Source: Mucilaginibacter oryzae (GTDB lineage: Bacteria > Bacteroidota > Bacteroidia > Sphingobacteriales > Sphingobacteriaceae). From it: 64,000 nucleotides of DNA. Positions 25,279 to 34,175 of the stretch are shown here, in pieces (positions within the stretch are counted from its first letter, which is position 1; the number at the start of each line of letters is the position of its first letter). The stretch covers positions 90,928 to 154,927 of the forward strand of contig NZ_QGHA01000003.1 in the NCBI RefSeq assembly GCF_003148845.1, given 5' to 3'. The notes under the pieces were generated by a model. That model was given only the letters and a program-made list of their open reading frames with translations. It did not search any database and had not been told where the DNA came from. The position numbers and the translations under genes are program-made.

Positions 25279-27069
25279 ATGAAACAATTCTTCAAATTCG
25301 TTCTGGCTACAATTGTAGGGGTAGTTATATCTGCCATTATTATCGGTGTTATAGGAATAGGGATTATCGCAGGCCTTGTAGCCTCGGCAGGCAGCGATAA
25401 AGTAACCGAAGTTAGCCCTAACTCGGTTCTTTACATGTCGCTTAAAAACCAGATCACCGAACGTACGCCTAACAACCCTCTGGCCGGACTTGGTTTTTTA
25501 GGACTTGATGAAGATAAATCTATCGGTCTGAATGATATCCTGGCAGATATTAAAAAAGCCAAAACAGATGCCAATATCAAAGGTATTTACCTTGATGAAA
25601 GCTACATGACCGCCGGGCAGGCCACCACCGAAGAGATCCGCAACGCCCTGATCGACTTTAAAAAATCAGGCAAATTCATCATCGCCTATGCCGAAGTTTA
25701 CACCCAGGGATTTTACTACCTGGCCTCGGTTGCCGATAAAGTTTATATTAACCCTAAAGGCGTTTTTGAATTTCATGGCTTTAGTTCGCAAACCACTTTC
25801 CTTAAAGGCGCGCTGGATAAACTGGGCATTGAAGCGCAGATTATTAAAGTTGGCACATTTAAAAGCGCGGTTGAACCATTGTTCCTTACCAAAATGAGCG
25901 ATGCCAATAAACTGCAGGTAACCTCCTACCTCGGCTCATTATATGATCATTTTTTAACCGGCATCAGCAAAAGCCGCGGTATTAATAAAGATTCGTTGTT
26001 TACTTATGCTGATAACATGCGCATCCAGTTTCCGGAAGACGCATACAAACTTAAACTGGTTGACGGCTTAAAATATAAAGACGAAATACTTAACGATTTA
26101 AAAAAACGTACGGGCACCGATTTAAAGGATGATTTAAAAAGCGTTGATTTAAACGATTATGCCAAAAACAAAGCAGACGACGGCGATGATAAATCTGACG
26201 ATTCGGCATCCAAAAACCGCATAGCGCTGGTTTACGCCTCGGGCGATATTAATACCGGCGAGGGGCAGGATAACACCATCGGCTCTGAAACGATATCAAA
26301 AGCGCTGCGTAAAGCCCGGTTAGATGACAAGGTGAAAGCGGTAGTGCTGCGTGTAAACTCACCCGGCGGCAGTTCGCTGGCTTCCGACGTGATCTGGCGT
26401 GAGGTTAAACTTATACATGAAACAAAACCAATCATTGTATCCATGGGCGATTATGCCGCTTCGGGCGGTTACTATATATCATGTGCCGCCGATTCTATCA
26501 TCGCGCAACCCAACACTATTACCGGCTCGATAGGTATTTTCGCGGTACTGCCGAATATGCAGAAACTGTTTAACGATAAGCTTGGCGTAACATTTGATGG
26601 CGTAAAAACCGGCAAGTATGCCGACTTAGGCGATGTGAGCCGCCCCTTAAGCCCCAATGAACGCCTCATTTTACAAAACAGCGTAAACCATGGCTATGAC
26701 GATTTTACCAAAGCCGTAGCCGAAGGCCGCAAAAAAACGCAGGCTTACATCAACAGTATTGGCCAGGGCCGTGTATGGACAGGCGAACAGGCATTGAAAA
26801 ACGGTCTGGTTGACAGGTTGGGTAACATAGATGATGCCATAGCCTCGGCCGCCAAAAAAGCTAAGATCAAAAACTATAGGTTAGTGGCTTACCCGGAGCA
26901 AAAAAGCTTTTTCAACAAACTGGGTAACGGCCTGAGCGCCGAAGTAAAAACCCGAATGGTAAAAAGCGAGCTTGGCGAAAACTACCGCGTTTACGAGCAA
27001 ATAAAGGGCTTAACACAAATGATGCGTACACCCCAGGCCCGGTTACCTTACGATCTGGTGATTAAATAA
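25279..27069 (+). CDS. sppA: Signal peptide peptidase SppA, 67-kDa type
   Basis: A 596-residue inner-membrane serine protease with two tandem S49 domains, which degrades cleaved signal peptides. One N-terminal transmembrane segment (residues 5-40) anchors it. The catalytic dyad is Lys195 (VGTFKSAVEP) and Ser395 (DYAASGGYYIS), 200 residues apart as in E. coli SppA (209/409). A short charged linker (DDGDDKSDDSASK) joins the two domains. It is divergent from folK and followed by a convergent secreted protein gene. Confidence 0.94.
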   Translation: MKQFFKFVLATIVGVVISAIIIGVIGIGIIAGLVASAGSDKVTEVSPNSVLYMSLKNQITERTPNNPLAGLGFLGLDEDKSIGLNDILADIKKAKTDANIKGIYLDESYMTAGQATTEEIRNALIDFKKSGKFIIAYAEVYTQGFYYLASVADKVYINPKGVFEFHGFSSQTTFLKGALDKLGIEAQIIKVGTFKSAVEPLFLTKMSDANKLQVTSYLGSLYDHFLTGISKSRGINKDSLFTYADNMRIQFPEDAYKLKLVDGLKYKDEILNDLKKRTGTDLKDDLKSVDLNDYAKNKADDGDDKSDDSASKNRIALVYASGDINTGEGQDNTIGSETISKALRKARLDDKVKAVVLRVNSPGGSSLASDVIWREVKLIHETKPIIVSMGDYAASGGYYISCAADSIIAQPNTITGSIGIFAVLPNMQKLFNDKLGVTFDGVKTGKYADLGDVSRPLSPNERLILQNSVNHGYDDFTKAVAEGRKKTQAYINSIGQGRVWTGEQALKNGLVDRLGNIDDAIASAAKKAKIKNYRLVAYPEQKSFFNKLGNGLSAEVKTRMVKSELGENYRVYEQIKGLTQMMRTPQARLPYDLVIK

Positions 27070-27088
27070 CTGTGGGTTCAAGGTTCAA

Positions 27089-27463
27089 TCATTTACTTTC
27101 TATCTTGATCTCATTGAAATCAATAGCACCTTCAATATCAATCACAATTTCTTTACTTATATATGAAGGAGCATCCTGTAAATAACCAATCGCATAATAT
27201 TTACTATGCTCTTTTATTATTTTAAGTATTCCGCCTTTCTGCTTCGAAACAATTGCAGGTAAAAGAAAATCCATCCTTTTGTTATTTCCAACAAAAACAA
27301 AAGCCTTATCCGGTTTAGAACCATACAAAAGCTGGATTTTTTGCGAAGGATAAATTGTTATACCTTTATAAACAAGCGTGTCATTCTTTAAAACCGCATC
27401 CTGCGCCGAGGCAATACTAACCTGTGTAAGTACCAAACCCAGCAAAACCAATACTTTTTTCAT
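27089..27463 (-). CDS. Hypothetical secreted protein
   Basis: Unrecognised 124-residue protein with a clear signal peptide (VLVLLGLVLTQVSIASAQ) and a mostly beta-strand mature part. It converges on sppA with a 19-bp gap. It has no Cys in the mature part, no lipobox and no recognised domain, and is probably periplasmic. Confidence 0.62.
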   Translation of the reverse strand: MKKVLVLLGLVLTQVSIASAQDAVLKNDTLVYKGITIYPSQKIQLLYGSKPDKAFVFVGNNKRMDFLLPAIVSKQKGGILKIIKEHSKYYAIGYLQDAPSYISKEIVIDIEGAIDFNEIKIESK

Positions 27464-27596
27464 AACATGTAGATAGTGTTATTATATGTCTAATATACTG
27501 ATACTTTTAGAAGTATTGTATAGTATCTAAAAACAAACCCGCCCCCTAAGCTGTCATTACAATGGCTTTTTGTATTTTTACGCCCTCACTGTATTT

Positions 27597-29270
27597 ATGG
27601 AAAATAAACCCATAGCCCGTACGCTTCGTTTGCTGTCACAACTCATGGAGCTGCATGAGGTTAACCCTTTCAAAATCAAATCGGTGGCTAACGCTGCGTT
27701 CAAAATTGACAAGTTGCCCTTCCCTATTGCGGGTAAAAAGCTGGAGGAGCTGGAAAAGATTGATGGCATTGGTAAAAGTATAGCCGGTAAAGTGGCGGAG
27801 CTGTTGGAAACCGGCACCCTGACCGATCTGCAGGAGATGCTGGATAAAACCCCGGCAGGCATTGTAGAGATGATGGGCATTAAAGGTATAGGCCCTAAAA
27901 AGGTTGCCATCATCTGGAAAGAGCTGGGCATCGAAAACACCGGCGAACTTTTTTATGCCTGCAATGAAAACCGCCTGATAGAAGCGAAGGGTTTTGGTTT
28001 AAAAACCCAGGAAGAAATTCGTAAAGCCATCGAATTCAGGATGGCCAGCAATGGCAAATTCCTTTTTGCACAGGTAGAGAAGGAAGCCAACGAGCTGATG
28101 GAAGAGGTTAAGGCGATCTTTCCGGACGCCCTGAAACACTTCGCGGGCGAGTTCAGGCGGTTGAATGAGATCATTACCGAAATTGTAATTGTAGTTGGCA
28201 GCATTAACCACCACGTTGCCTTTGATGCCCTGGTAAACTCGGCAATACTTTGCAATGTAACCCAAAACAAAAACCATGTGCAGGGCGAACTGAAAAACGG
28301 ATTGTTAGTTGATATTATTTGTGTTGATAAAGCCGATTATTATAAAGAGCTGTTTATCAACACCGGTACCGACGAGCATGTACAGGCGGTTTTTGACCGG
28401 ATCAATGTACCTATAGAACAACCGGAAACCGAGGAACTGATTTACACCAAGGCTGGCCTGAGCTGGATGCAGCCCGAATTGCGCGAAGGCACCCTGTTTA
28501 TTGAAAAGGCAGAAAAGAACGAACTCCCTACCCTGATTAACCTGCACGACCTTAAAGGAACCCTCCATAACCACAGTACCTGGAGCGACGGGGTAAACAC
28601 CATTGAAGAAATGGCCCTATACTGCCGCGATATCCTGAAACTGGAATATTTAGGCATGTGCGATCATAGCAAAAGCGCCGTATATGCCAAGGGACTGAGC
28701 ATTGAAAGGGTATTGCAGCAACATGAGGAGATAGATGCCCTAAACAAGAGATTAAACGGCTTCCATATATTTAAAGGTATCGAATCGGATATATTATACG
28801 ATGGCGCGCTGGATTACCCTGCCGAGATATTACAGAAATTTGATTTTGTGGTAGCATCTGTGCATTCAACCCTTAAAATGGACGAAGAAAAAGCGACGTC
28901 AAGGCTTATTACAGCAATCGAAAACCCTTATACCACCATTTTAGGGCACCCCACCGGCAGGCTGTTGCTAAGCCGCGCCGGGTACCCTATCAACTATAAA
29001 AAAGTAATAGATGCCTGTGCCGCCAACAAAGTAGTGATAGAAATTAACGCCAACCCGCTCCGGCTCGACCTGGACTGGCGCTGGCACCAGTATGCCTTGG
29101 ATAAGGGTGTAATGCTCTCTATAAACCCGGATGCTCACCGTATTGAGGGCTTTAACGATGTGCATTACGGTGTGTTGGCTGCCCGCAAAGGCGGTTTATA
29201 TAAAGAAAGGTGCTATAACGCGTTATCCTTGCAGGAAATAACCGAAGCGTTTGCTAAAAAAAGAGGTTAA
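27597..29270 (+). CDS. polX: PolX family protein: degenerate polymerase domain plus PHP domain
   Basis: A 557-residue protein with the PolX layout. N-terminal helix-hairpin-helix repeats (IDGIGKSIAGKVAEL, IKGIGPKKVAIIW) are followed by a nucleotidyltransferase region and then a C-terminal PHP phosphoesterase domain (HNHSTWSDG with H324 and H326, DHSKSA, HPTGRLL, NPDAH). The polymerase core reads GSINHHVAFDAL (201-212) where active members have GSxRRxxxxxxDxD, so the paired catalytic aspartates are missing. The PHP exonuclease site looks complete. ATG at 27597 is preferred to an upstream in-frame start at 27570. It is probably a DNA-repair exonuclease rather than a polymerase. Confidence 0.85.
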   Translation: MENKPIARTLRLLSQLMELHEVNPFKIKSVANAAFKIDKLPFPIAGKKLEELEKIDGIGKSIAGKVAELLETGTLTDLQEMLDKTPAGIVEMMGIKGIGPKKVAIIWKELGIENTGELFYACNENRLIEAKGFGLKTQEEIRKAIEFRMASNGKFLFAQVEKEANELMEEVKAIFPDALKHFAGEFRRLNEIITEIVIVVGSINHHVAFDALVNSAILCNVTQNKNHVQGELKNGLLVDIICVDKADYYKELFINTGTDEHVQAVFDRINVPIEQPETEELIYTKAGLSWMQPELREGTLFIEKAEKNELPTLINLHDLKGTLHNHSTWSDGVNTIEEMALYCRDILKLEYLGMCDHSKSAVYAKGLSIERVLQQHEEIDALNKRLNGFHIFKGIESDILYDGALDYPAEILQKFDFVVASVHSTLKMDEEKATSRLITAIENPYTTILGHPTGRLLLSRAGYPINYKKVIDACAANKVVIEINANPLRLDLDWRWHQYALDKGVMLSINPDAHRIEGFNDVHYGVLAARKGGLYKERCYNALSLQEITEAFAKKRG

Positions 29271-29273
29271 TTT

Positions 29274-29434
29274 TAGTGATTAGAGGTTGGGATCAGAGAT
29301 CAGAGGTTGGAGATTAGAGATTAGAGGTTGGAGATTAGAGATTAGGTTAGGCAAAAATGAATTTGGCAAAATGACTCAATGACCTAATGACTTTAATGAC
29401 TATAATGACTTTAATGACTTTAATGACCTAACAA
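29274..29434. repeat. Two short-repeat tracts between polX and rfaE1
   Basis: 29274-29345 holds repeated AGAGGTTGGAGATTAGAGATT words. 29370-29431 holds seven TGAC repeats spaced 8 or 9 bp apart (TGACTCAA, TGACCTAA, TGACTTTAA). Both begin right after the polX stop and continue to 14 bp before rfaE1. No gene fits here. Confidence 0.85.
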
Positions 29435-29444
29435 CAAAAAGGAG

Positions 29445-30434
29445 ATGAATTTAAAAGATAAAGTACAAACCATACAGGCATCTGCCAAAACACCATCTAT
29501 TTTGGTAGTTGGCGACCTGATGGTTGACCATTATATCACCGGCAGCGCTTCGCGCCTGTCACCCGAGGCTCCGGTGCCGGTAGTTAATGTAAAAAATGAA
29601 ACTACCACCCTTGGCGGCGCGGGCAATGTGGTGCAAAACCTGGTATCGTTAGGAGCAAAAGTAGTTGTAGCCGGTATTATAGGCAATGACAGCGCGGGCG
29701 GCGACCTGATTTCGATACTATCCAAGGAAGGCGTTGAAACCGATACGATTATTAAAGATGGCAGCCGACCCACCACGGTGAAAACGAGGGTTTTGGTGGG
29801 TAGCCATCAGCTGGTGCGTGTTGACCGGGAAGTTACAGACGAGGTAAGCGAAACCATAAGCGCTGAGCTGATCGACAAACTGAACGGCTACCTTGACGAG
29901 GTTGATATGGTGCTTTTATCTGATTATAACAAAGGACTGTTTTCGCCGTTTTTAACACAGGCTGTGATCAGGGCGGCAAATGCAAGAGGTAAAAGAGTGA
30001 TCATTGACCCCAAAGGGCTTAATTATAAAAAATACGAGGGCGCATTTATCATTAAGCCTAACCGCAAAGAGTTGGCAGAAGCGGCAAAAACGGAGAAAAT
30101 AAACTCGGTTGAAAGCTTGCAACAGGCTGCAGGGATTATTTTGGAGCAAACAGGCGCCGAATATATAGTGGTTACCCTATCTGAAGAGGGTATGGTGATA
30201 TTAAGCGAAAACGGCTACAGCTTGCTGCCCGTAAAAGCCACCGAGGTATTTGACGTAACCGGCGCGGGCGACACTGTGCTGGCAACCATGGCGTATTTTA
30301 TGGCCGGAGGGCTTACGCTCGAAGAAAGCTGTGAACTGGCCAACCATGCGGCCGCCATAGTGATTCGCCGTGTTGGAAGCGCCACCACTACCATACAGGA
30401 AATTATCGAAGATATTGAGAGAGGCGAAAGCTAA
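29445..30434 (+). CDS. rfaE1: D-glycero-beta-D-manno-heptose-7-phosphate kinase
   Basis: A 329-residue PfkB/ribokinase-fold enzyme that makes heptose-1,7-bisphosphate for LPS core. It opens with ILVVGDLMVDHYITG and the sugar-contact segment SPEAPVPVVNV, then TTLGGAGNVVQNL. The catalytic signature is DVTGAGDTVLATMAYF near residue 273. In E. coli this is the N-terminal half of HldE; here the nucleotidyltransferase is a separate gene two positions downstream. It starts the heptose cluster. Confidence 0.92.
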   Translation: MNLKDKVQTIQASAKTPSILVVGDLMVDHYITGSASRLSPEAPVPVVNVKNETTTLGGAGNVVQNLVSLGAKVVVAGIIGNDSAGGDLISILSKEGVETDTIIKDGSRPTTVKTRVLVGSHQLVRVDREVTDEVSETISAELIDKLNGYLDEVDMVLLSDYNKGLFSPFLTQAVIRAANARGKRVIIDPKGLNYKKYEGAFIIKPNRKELAEAAKTEKINSVESLQQAAGIILEQTGAEYIVVTLSEEGMVILSENGYSLLPVKATEVFDVTGAGDTVLATMAYFMAGGLTLEESCELANHAAAIVIRRVGSATTTIQEIIEDIERGES

Positions 30435-30470
30435 AAGGTTAAAGGCGAAAGGTTATGAGCCGGAAGAAAA

Positions 30471-30501
30471 ATGACCTAATGACTCAATGACCTAATGACT
30501 G
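30471..30501. repeat. TGAC-type repeat between rfaE1 and gmhA
   Basis: Four TGAC words (TGACCTAA, TGACTCAA, TGACCTAA, TGACTGAT) spaced 8 bp apart, the same family as 29370-29431 and 48795-48824. An AAAGGTTAAAGGCGAAAGGTT stretch lies just before it. Confidence 0.8.
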
Positions 30502-30508
30502 ATAAGAA

Positions 30509-31069
30509 ATGAGTAAAATATTAAACGAACTTAAAGATCACCAGGAAACGTTGCAACGTGTAATTGATACGCTAGGGAATGATATTGAAACGGCTTGCGA
30601 AATGATCACCAAAACCATAAAAAACGGCAATAAGGTGCTATTGGCGGGCAATGGCGGCAGTGCGGCCGACGCGCAGCACATAGCGGCAGAGCTTACTGGC
30701 CGTTATATGAAAGACCGGCAACCCTTGCCTGGCATCGCGTTAACGGTTGATACATCGGCTTTAACATCGATAGCCAACGACTATGGTTATGAGCATGTGT
30801 TTTCGCGCCAGTTGGAGGCATTTGCACGCCCGGGCGATCTGTTTATAGGTATATCAACCAGTGGCAACAGTCCGGGGATATTGGCTGCCTTTGAATCGGC
30901 CGGGAAACTGGATGTTAAAACCCTGGGCCTTTCGGGCCGCGACGGCGGTAAAATGAACGGGCTTTGCGATTTGAATATCATCGTTCCATCAAACATTACA
31001 GCCCGGATCCAGGAAATGCACATTCTGATCGGGCATATCTTATGTACCGCTGTAGATGATCTTTTTTAA
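30509..31069 (+). CDS. gmhA: Sedoheptulose-7-phosphate isomerase
   Basis: A 186-residue SIS-domain isomerase, the first step of ADP-heptose synthesis. The SIS sugar-binding motif is LLAGNGGSAADAQHIAAEL (residues 46-64), and GISTSGNSPGILAAF gives the second loop near residue 113. Length and motif match GmhA rather than other SIS proteins. It lies between rfaE1 and rfaE2 in one plus-strand run. Confidence 0.93.
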   Translation: MSKILNELKDHQETLQRVIDTLGNDIETACEMITKTIKNGNKVLLAGNGGSAADAQHIAAELTGRYMKDRQPLPGIALTVDTSALTSIANDYGYEHVFSRQLEAFARPGDLFIGISTSGNSPGILAAFESAGKLDVKTLGLSGRDGGKMNGLCDLNIIVPSNITARIQEMHILIGHILCTAVDDLF

Positions 31070-31138
31070 TTGGAACATTAAGAAAAATACTAATCATCCG
31101 AAGACGGCATATTTGTGTCTCTACATCAAAAAAATAAA

Positions 31139-31642
31139 ATGAGAACAGGTTTCGAAAAAACATTGCTTGATAAAATAACAGATCTGCCATCGCTGCGGCA
31201 AAAGGTAAAAACCTGGCAAAGCGAGGGTAAAAAAGTGGTGTTTACCAATGGCGTGTTTGATTTGCTGCATATCGGCCACCTTACCTACATGGCCAAAGCA
31301 GCCGAACTGGGTGATAAGCTGATTATAGGTCTGAACGCCGATAGTTCGGTTAAGCGTATTAAAGGCCCTACCCGGCCGGTTAACGATCAAAACAGCCGCG
31401 CGGCTTTATTGGCTGCGCTTTTTTTTGTGGATGCCATTGTGGTTTTCGAAGAAGACACACCGCTTAACCTGATCTCGACACTGCTGCCTGATATTTTGGT
31501 AAAAGGTGCAGATTACGCCGTTGAAAATATTGTGGGCGCCAAAGAGGTACTGGCTAACGGCGGAGAGGTAAAAACTATTGATTTTGTAGACGGATATTCA
31601 TCCACTTCGATAATTGAAAAAATCAGGAGCCAAATTTCCTAA
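31139..31642 (+). CDS. rfaE2: D-glycero-beta-D-manno-heptose 1-phosphate adenylyltransferase
   Basis: A 167-residue nucleotidyltransferase equal to the C-terminal half of HldE; it makes ADP-heptose. The nucleotide-binding motif is FTNGVFDLLHIGHL (residues about 35-48, HxGH), and it ends with FVDGYSSTSIIEKI. ATG at 31139 is chosen; a GTG at 31115 would add eight residues that lack family likeness. It overlaps no neighbour; the glycosyltransferase starts 13 bp later. Confidence 0.93.
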   Translation: MRTGFEKTLLDKITDLPSLRQKVKTWQSEGKKVVFTNGVFDLLHIGHLTYMAKAAELGDKLIIGLNADSSVKRIKGPTRPVNDQNSRAALLAALFFVDAIVVFEEDTPLNLISTLLPDILVKGADYAVENIVGAKEVLANGGEVKTIDFVDGYSSTSIIEKIRSQIS

Positions 31643-31655
31643 AGAGTTTAGCGAT

Positions 31656-32642
31656 ATGAAGATACTGGTAATCCGCTTTAGTTCGATGGGAGATATTATA
31701 TATACTACTCCTGTTGTGCGCTGCCTTAAAACACAACTGCCGGATGCCGAGATTCATTTTTTAACCAAACCGGCGTTCAAATATATTTATGACAGTAATC
31801 CTTATGTTGATAAATTACTGTTGCTAAAGCCTTCTTTAACTGATACCATTAACGAGATCAAAGCTGAAAAGTATGATCAGATCATCGATCTGCATAATAA
31901 CCTCCGCACCGGTATTATTAAACTACGAACCGGCATCAGGGCATCAACTTATAAAAAGCAGCCTGTACGCAAATGGCTAACGCTCAAGTTCAAGCTGAAT
32001 CTGATTGCCCCGGAACACCTGGTAGACAGGTATTTAAAAGCGGTTAAGTTTTTGGGCGTGGTGAATGATGATAAGCCTATTGATTATTATGTTAAAAATC
32101 AACATGATATCAATAAACTTCTTCCTCCAGGCCACCAAAACGGATATGTAGCCTTTGTAATAGGCGCCACCCATTTTACCAAGCGGATGCCTAACTACAA
32201 AATCATCAGTATTTGTAAGCAGCTGAACATGCCGGTTTTACTTTTAGGCGGCAACGATGTAAAAGCAAATGCCGACGAAATAGCGGCTGCTGTAGGAAAA
32301 CAGGTGCATAACGCCTGCGGCCTTACCTCGTTGGATGAATCTGTTTTCCTGGTATCAAAAGCTAAAAGTGTGATAGGGTTTGATACGGGCCTCACCCATA
32401 TCGCCGAAGCATTTAATGTACCTATAGCTTCGGTATGGGGCGGTACCACGCCAGATTTATTGGGTGTATGGCCCTATAAAGTCAAAAACTCCTTAATTGC
32501 CGGTATTGAACTTTCATGCAGGCCCTGCTCAAAATTTGGTTTGGAAAAATGCCCGCTCGGGCATTTTAAGTGCATGAACGAGATACCCGAAACCGGGATA
32601 GCGGATTTTGCCAACACCTACAAACCATCCAACAACTTATAA
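31656..32642 (+). CDS. Glycosyltransferase family 9 (heptosyltransferase-like)
   Basis: A 328-residue GT-B fold protein of the family 9 type. It begins MKILVIRFSSMGDIIYTTPV, the usual start of ADP-heptose:LPS heptosyltransferases, and later has AKSVIGFDTGLTHIAEAF and the C-terminal RPCSKFGLEKCPLGHFKCM cysteine cluster. It would add heptose to the LPS core, fitting the three upstream genes. ATG at 31656 is preferred; an in-frame start at 31614 would overlap rfaE2 and add 14 unlikely residues. The exact acceptor is unknown. Confidence 0.88.
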   Translation: MKILVIRFSSMGDIIYTTPVVRCLKTQLPDAEIHFLTKPAFKYIYDSNPYVDKLLLLKPSLTDTINEIKAEKYDQIIDLHNNLRTGIIKLRTGIRASTYKKQPVRKWLTLKFKLNLIAPEHLVDRYLKAVKFLGVVNDDKPIDYYVKNQHDINKLLPPGHQNGYVAFVIGATHFTKRMPNYKIISICKQLNMPVLLLGGNDVKANADEIAAAVGKQVHNACGLTSLDESVFLVSKAKSVIGFDTGLTHIAEAFNVPIASVWGGTTPDLLGVWPYKVKNSLIAGIELSCRPCSKFGLEKCPLGHFKCMNEIPETGIADFANTYKPSNNL

Positions 32643-32707
32643 ATCTGCAAGTTAAATACCGATCACGTGATTTAAAGTTAAAATCCGCGTTATTTGTATT
32701 ATTTATA

Positions 32708-32715
32708 TATCTTTG
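32708..32715 (+). promoter_or_regulatory. Candidate -7 element for the porin-like gene
   Basis: TATCTTTG matches TAnnTTTG and lies 26 bp before the ATG at 32742. A TTTG at 32693 is too close for the usual -33 box. Confidence 0.48.
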
Positions 32716-32741
32716 CGACTTAACTTAAAATCTTTTCACAC

Positions 32742-33362
32742 ATGAAAAAAATCTTACTAAGCCTTTGCTTTTTAACAGCTTCTTTCGCGTCATTTGCTCA
32801 ATTACCAACTTTTGGTGTTAAAGGTGGTGTTAACTTTGCAACCTTACATGCCACTGTTGACGGTGTAAGCGGATCAGGAAATTCAGGAAGCTTAACTACA
32901 TTTAATGTAGGCGCTTTTGTCGATTTTAAATTTGACAACGTATCAATACAACCTGCTTTAAATTTTACCGGTAAAGGAGGCTCGTCAAGCGTATCAATTG
33001 ATCAAGAGGCCGGTTCATCAGGCAAAGTAAAACTTTACTATTTACAGGTGCCTGTAAATGTTGTTTACCATGTACCTGCTGCTGTGGGTGAGTTTTACTT
33101 TGGCGCAGGCCCTTATGTTGGCGTGGGTGTTTCGGGTAAAGCGAAAGACGATCAGGGCAATTCTGAAAACATCAGTTTCGGCAGTACAGAAAACGACATT
33201 AAGAGAACAGATTTCGGAGCCAACGCCATTTTGGGCTTCAAATTTAAAACCGGCTTCCTGATCAATGCCAATTACGATTTAGGTTTAACCAACATTACCA
33301 ATGTTAACGGTGTTAAACTTACCAATCGCGTTTTCGGCGTTTCTGTAGGTTATGCTTTCTAA
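32742..33362 (+). CDS. Outer membrane beta-barrel protein, PorT-like
   Basis: A 206-residue protein with a signal peptide (KILLSLCFLTASFASFAQ) and alternating beta strands that end in a terminal aromatic (GVSVGYAF), the sign of an outer-membrane barrel. It opens with TFGVKGGVNFATLHA, as in PorT-family barrels. Its cargo or role is unknown. It is monocistronic, with its own candidate promoter and a strong terminator at 33388. Confidence 0.85.
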   Translation: MKKILLSLCFLTASFASFAQLPTFGVKGGVNFATLHATVDGVSGSGNSGSLTTFNVGAFVDFKFDNVSIQPALNFTGKGGSSSVSIDQEAGSSGKVKLYYLQVPVNVVYHVPAAVGEFYFGAGPYVGVGVSGKAKDDQGNSENISFGSTENDIKRTDFGANAILGFKFKTGFLINANYDLGLTNITNVNGVKLTNRVFGVSVGYAF

Positions 33363-33387
33363 ACTTCGGTAAAGGAATGTATTTGAT

Positions 33388-33424
33388 AAAAAGAGGCTGT
33401 CTCAAAAAGACGGCCTCTTTTTTA
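33388..33424 (+). terminator. Intrinsic terminator after the porin-like gene
   Basis: AAAAAGAGGCTGTCT (33388-33402) pairs with AGACGGCCTCTTTTT (33408-33422) over a 5-nt loop, ending in a T run. Confidence 0.92.
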
Positions 33425-33513
33425 TTGGCATAACTGAAAACCTATTCAAAAAAATTCACGTTATATTTACAAAGTTATCACACTATTATCCTGTTTGCTT
33501 CTCAATTATAACC

Positions 33514-33990
33514 ATGAAAAAATTAATGCTCATTCGCCACGCCAAAGCTACTCATGAGAGTGGTTATGCCGATTTTGACAGGCCCCTTAAATCAACGGGA
33601 ATACAGGATGCCGCGCTTATGGCTACGCTTTTAAGAGGGCGAATGGAGATCCCCGAAGTTGTTGTTACCAGCCCGGCGTTACGTACGCTTACTACCGCCG
33701 AAATATTTGCCAACCAGTTCAAAATCCCGGCTCCGCTTACCGATAAAAGAATTTATGAGGCCGCAGAAAATACCTGGATAAAGGTTATAAACAGTTTACC
33801 TGCCAATCACGATTTTATAGCCGTAGTAGGCCATAACCCAGGCATAAGCCAGATACTATATTATTTAACCGGGCAGGTAAAAGATATGCCTACCTGTGCC
33901 GTAGCCGTCGTTACTTTTGAAAATAACGATTGGCAATCCATCGACGAAGAAGATGGCAAACTGGTGCATTTTGATTCGCCGAAAGGGTGA
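33514..33990 (+). CDS. SixA-type histidine phosphatase
   Basis: A 158-residue histidine phosphatase. The RHG-type motif LIRHAKATHE gives His9 as the phospho-acceptor; the second catalytic His is in VVGHNPGISQIL near residue 108. The size and pattern match SixA, which removes phosphate from HPt domains, so the HPt protein at 24308 is a conceivable substrate. It converges on dprA across a repeat-filled spacer. Confidence 0.87.
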   Translation: MKKLMLIRHAKATHESGYADFDRPLKSTGIQDAALMATLLRGRMEIPEVVVTSPALRTLTTAEIFANQFKIPAPLTDKRIYEAAENTWIKVINSLPANHDFIAVVGHNPGISQILYYLTGQVKDMPTCAVAVVTFENNDWQSIDEEDGKLVHFDSPKG

Positions 33991-34175
33991 TTCTAAGAAG
34001 TCGGAAAGTCTGAGAAGTCAGCAGTCTGAAGTCCGTAAGTCCGAAGTTCGGAGTTGGAAAGTTTGAGAAGACCGAAGACAAAAAGCTATTTGAGAATAAG
34101 TTTCTTCTAACCTTAATTGGAAAATCCAAACGAACCGCCCGCAAACTTCGGACTTCCGGACTGCAGACTTTAAAA
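33991..34175. repeat. AAGTCCGAAGT-family inverted repeat
   Basis: The left arm (33991-34060) is a run of AAGTCGGAAAGTCTGAG, AAGTCCGTAAGTCCGAAGT words directly after the sixA-like stop. The right arm (34144-34171) reads AAACTTCGGACTTCCGGACT, its inverse, and ends 4 bp from the dprA stop. It lies between two convergent genes. Confidence 0.8.

Noticed and set aside
29370..29431. TGAC repeats as a CRISPR array
   Set aside because: The period is 8-9 bp with no spacers, and no cas genes are present.
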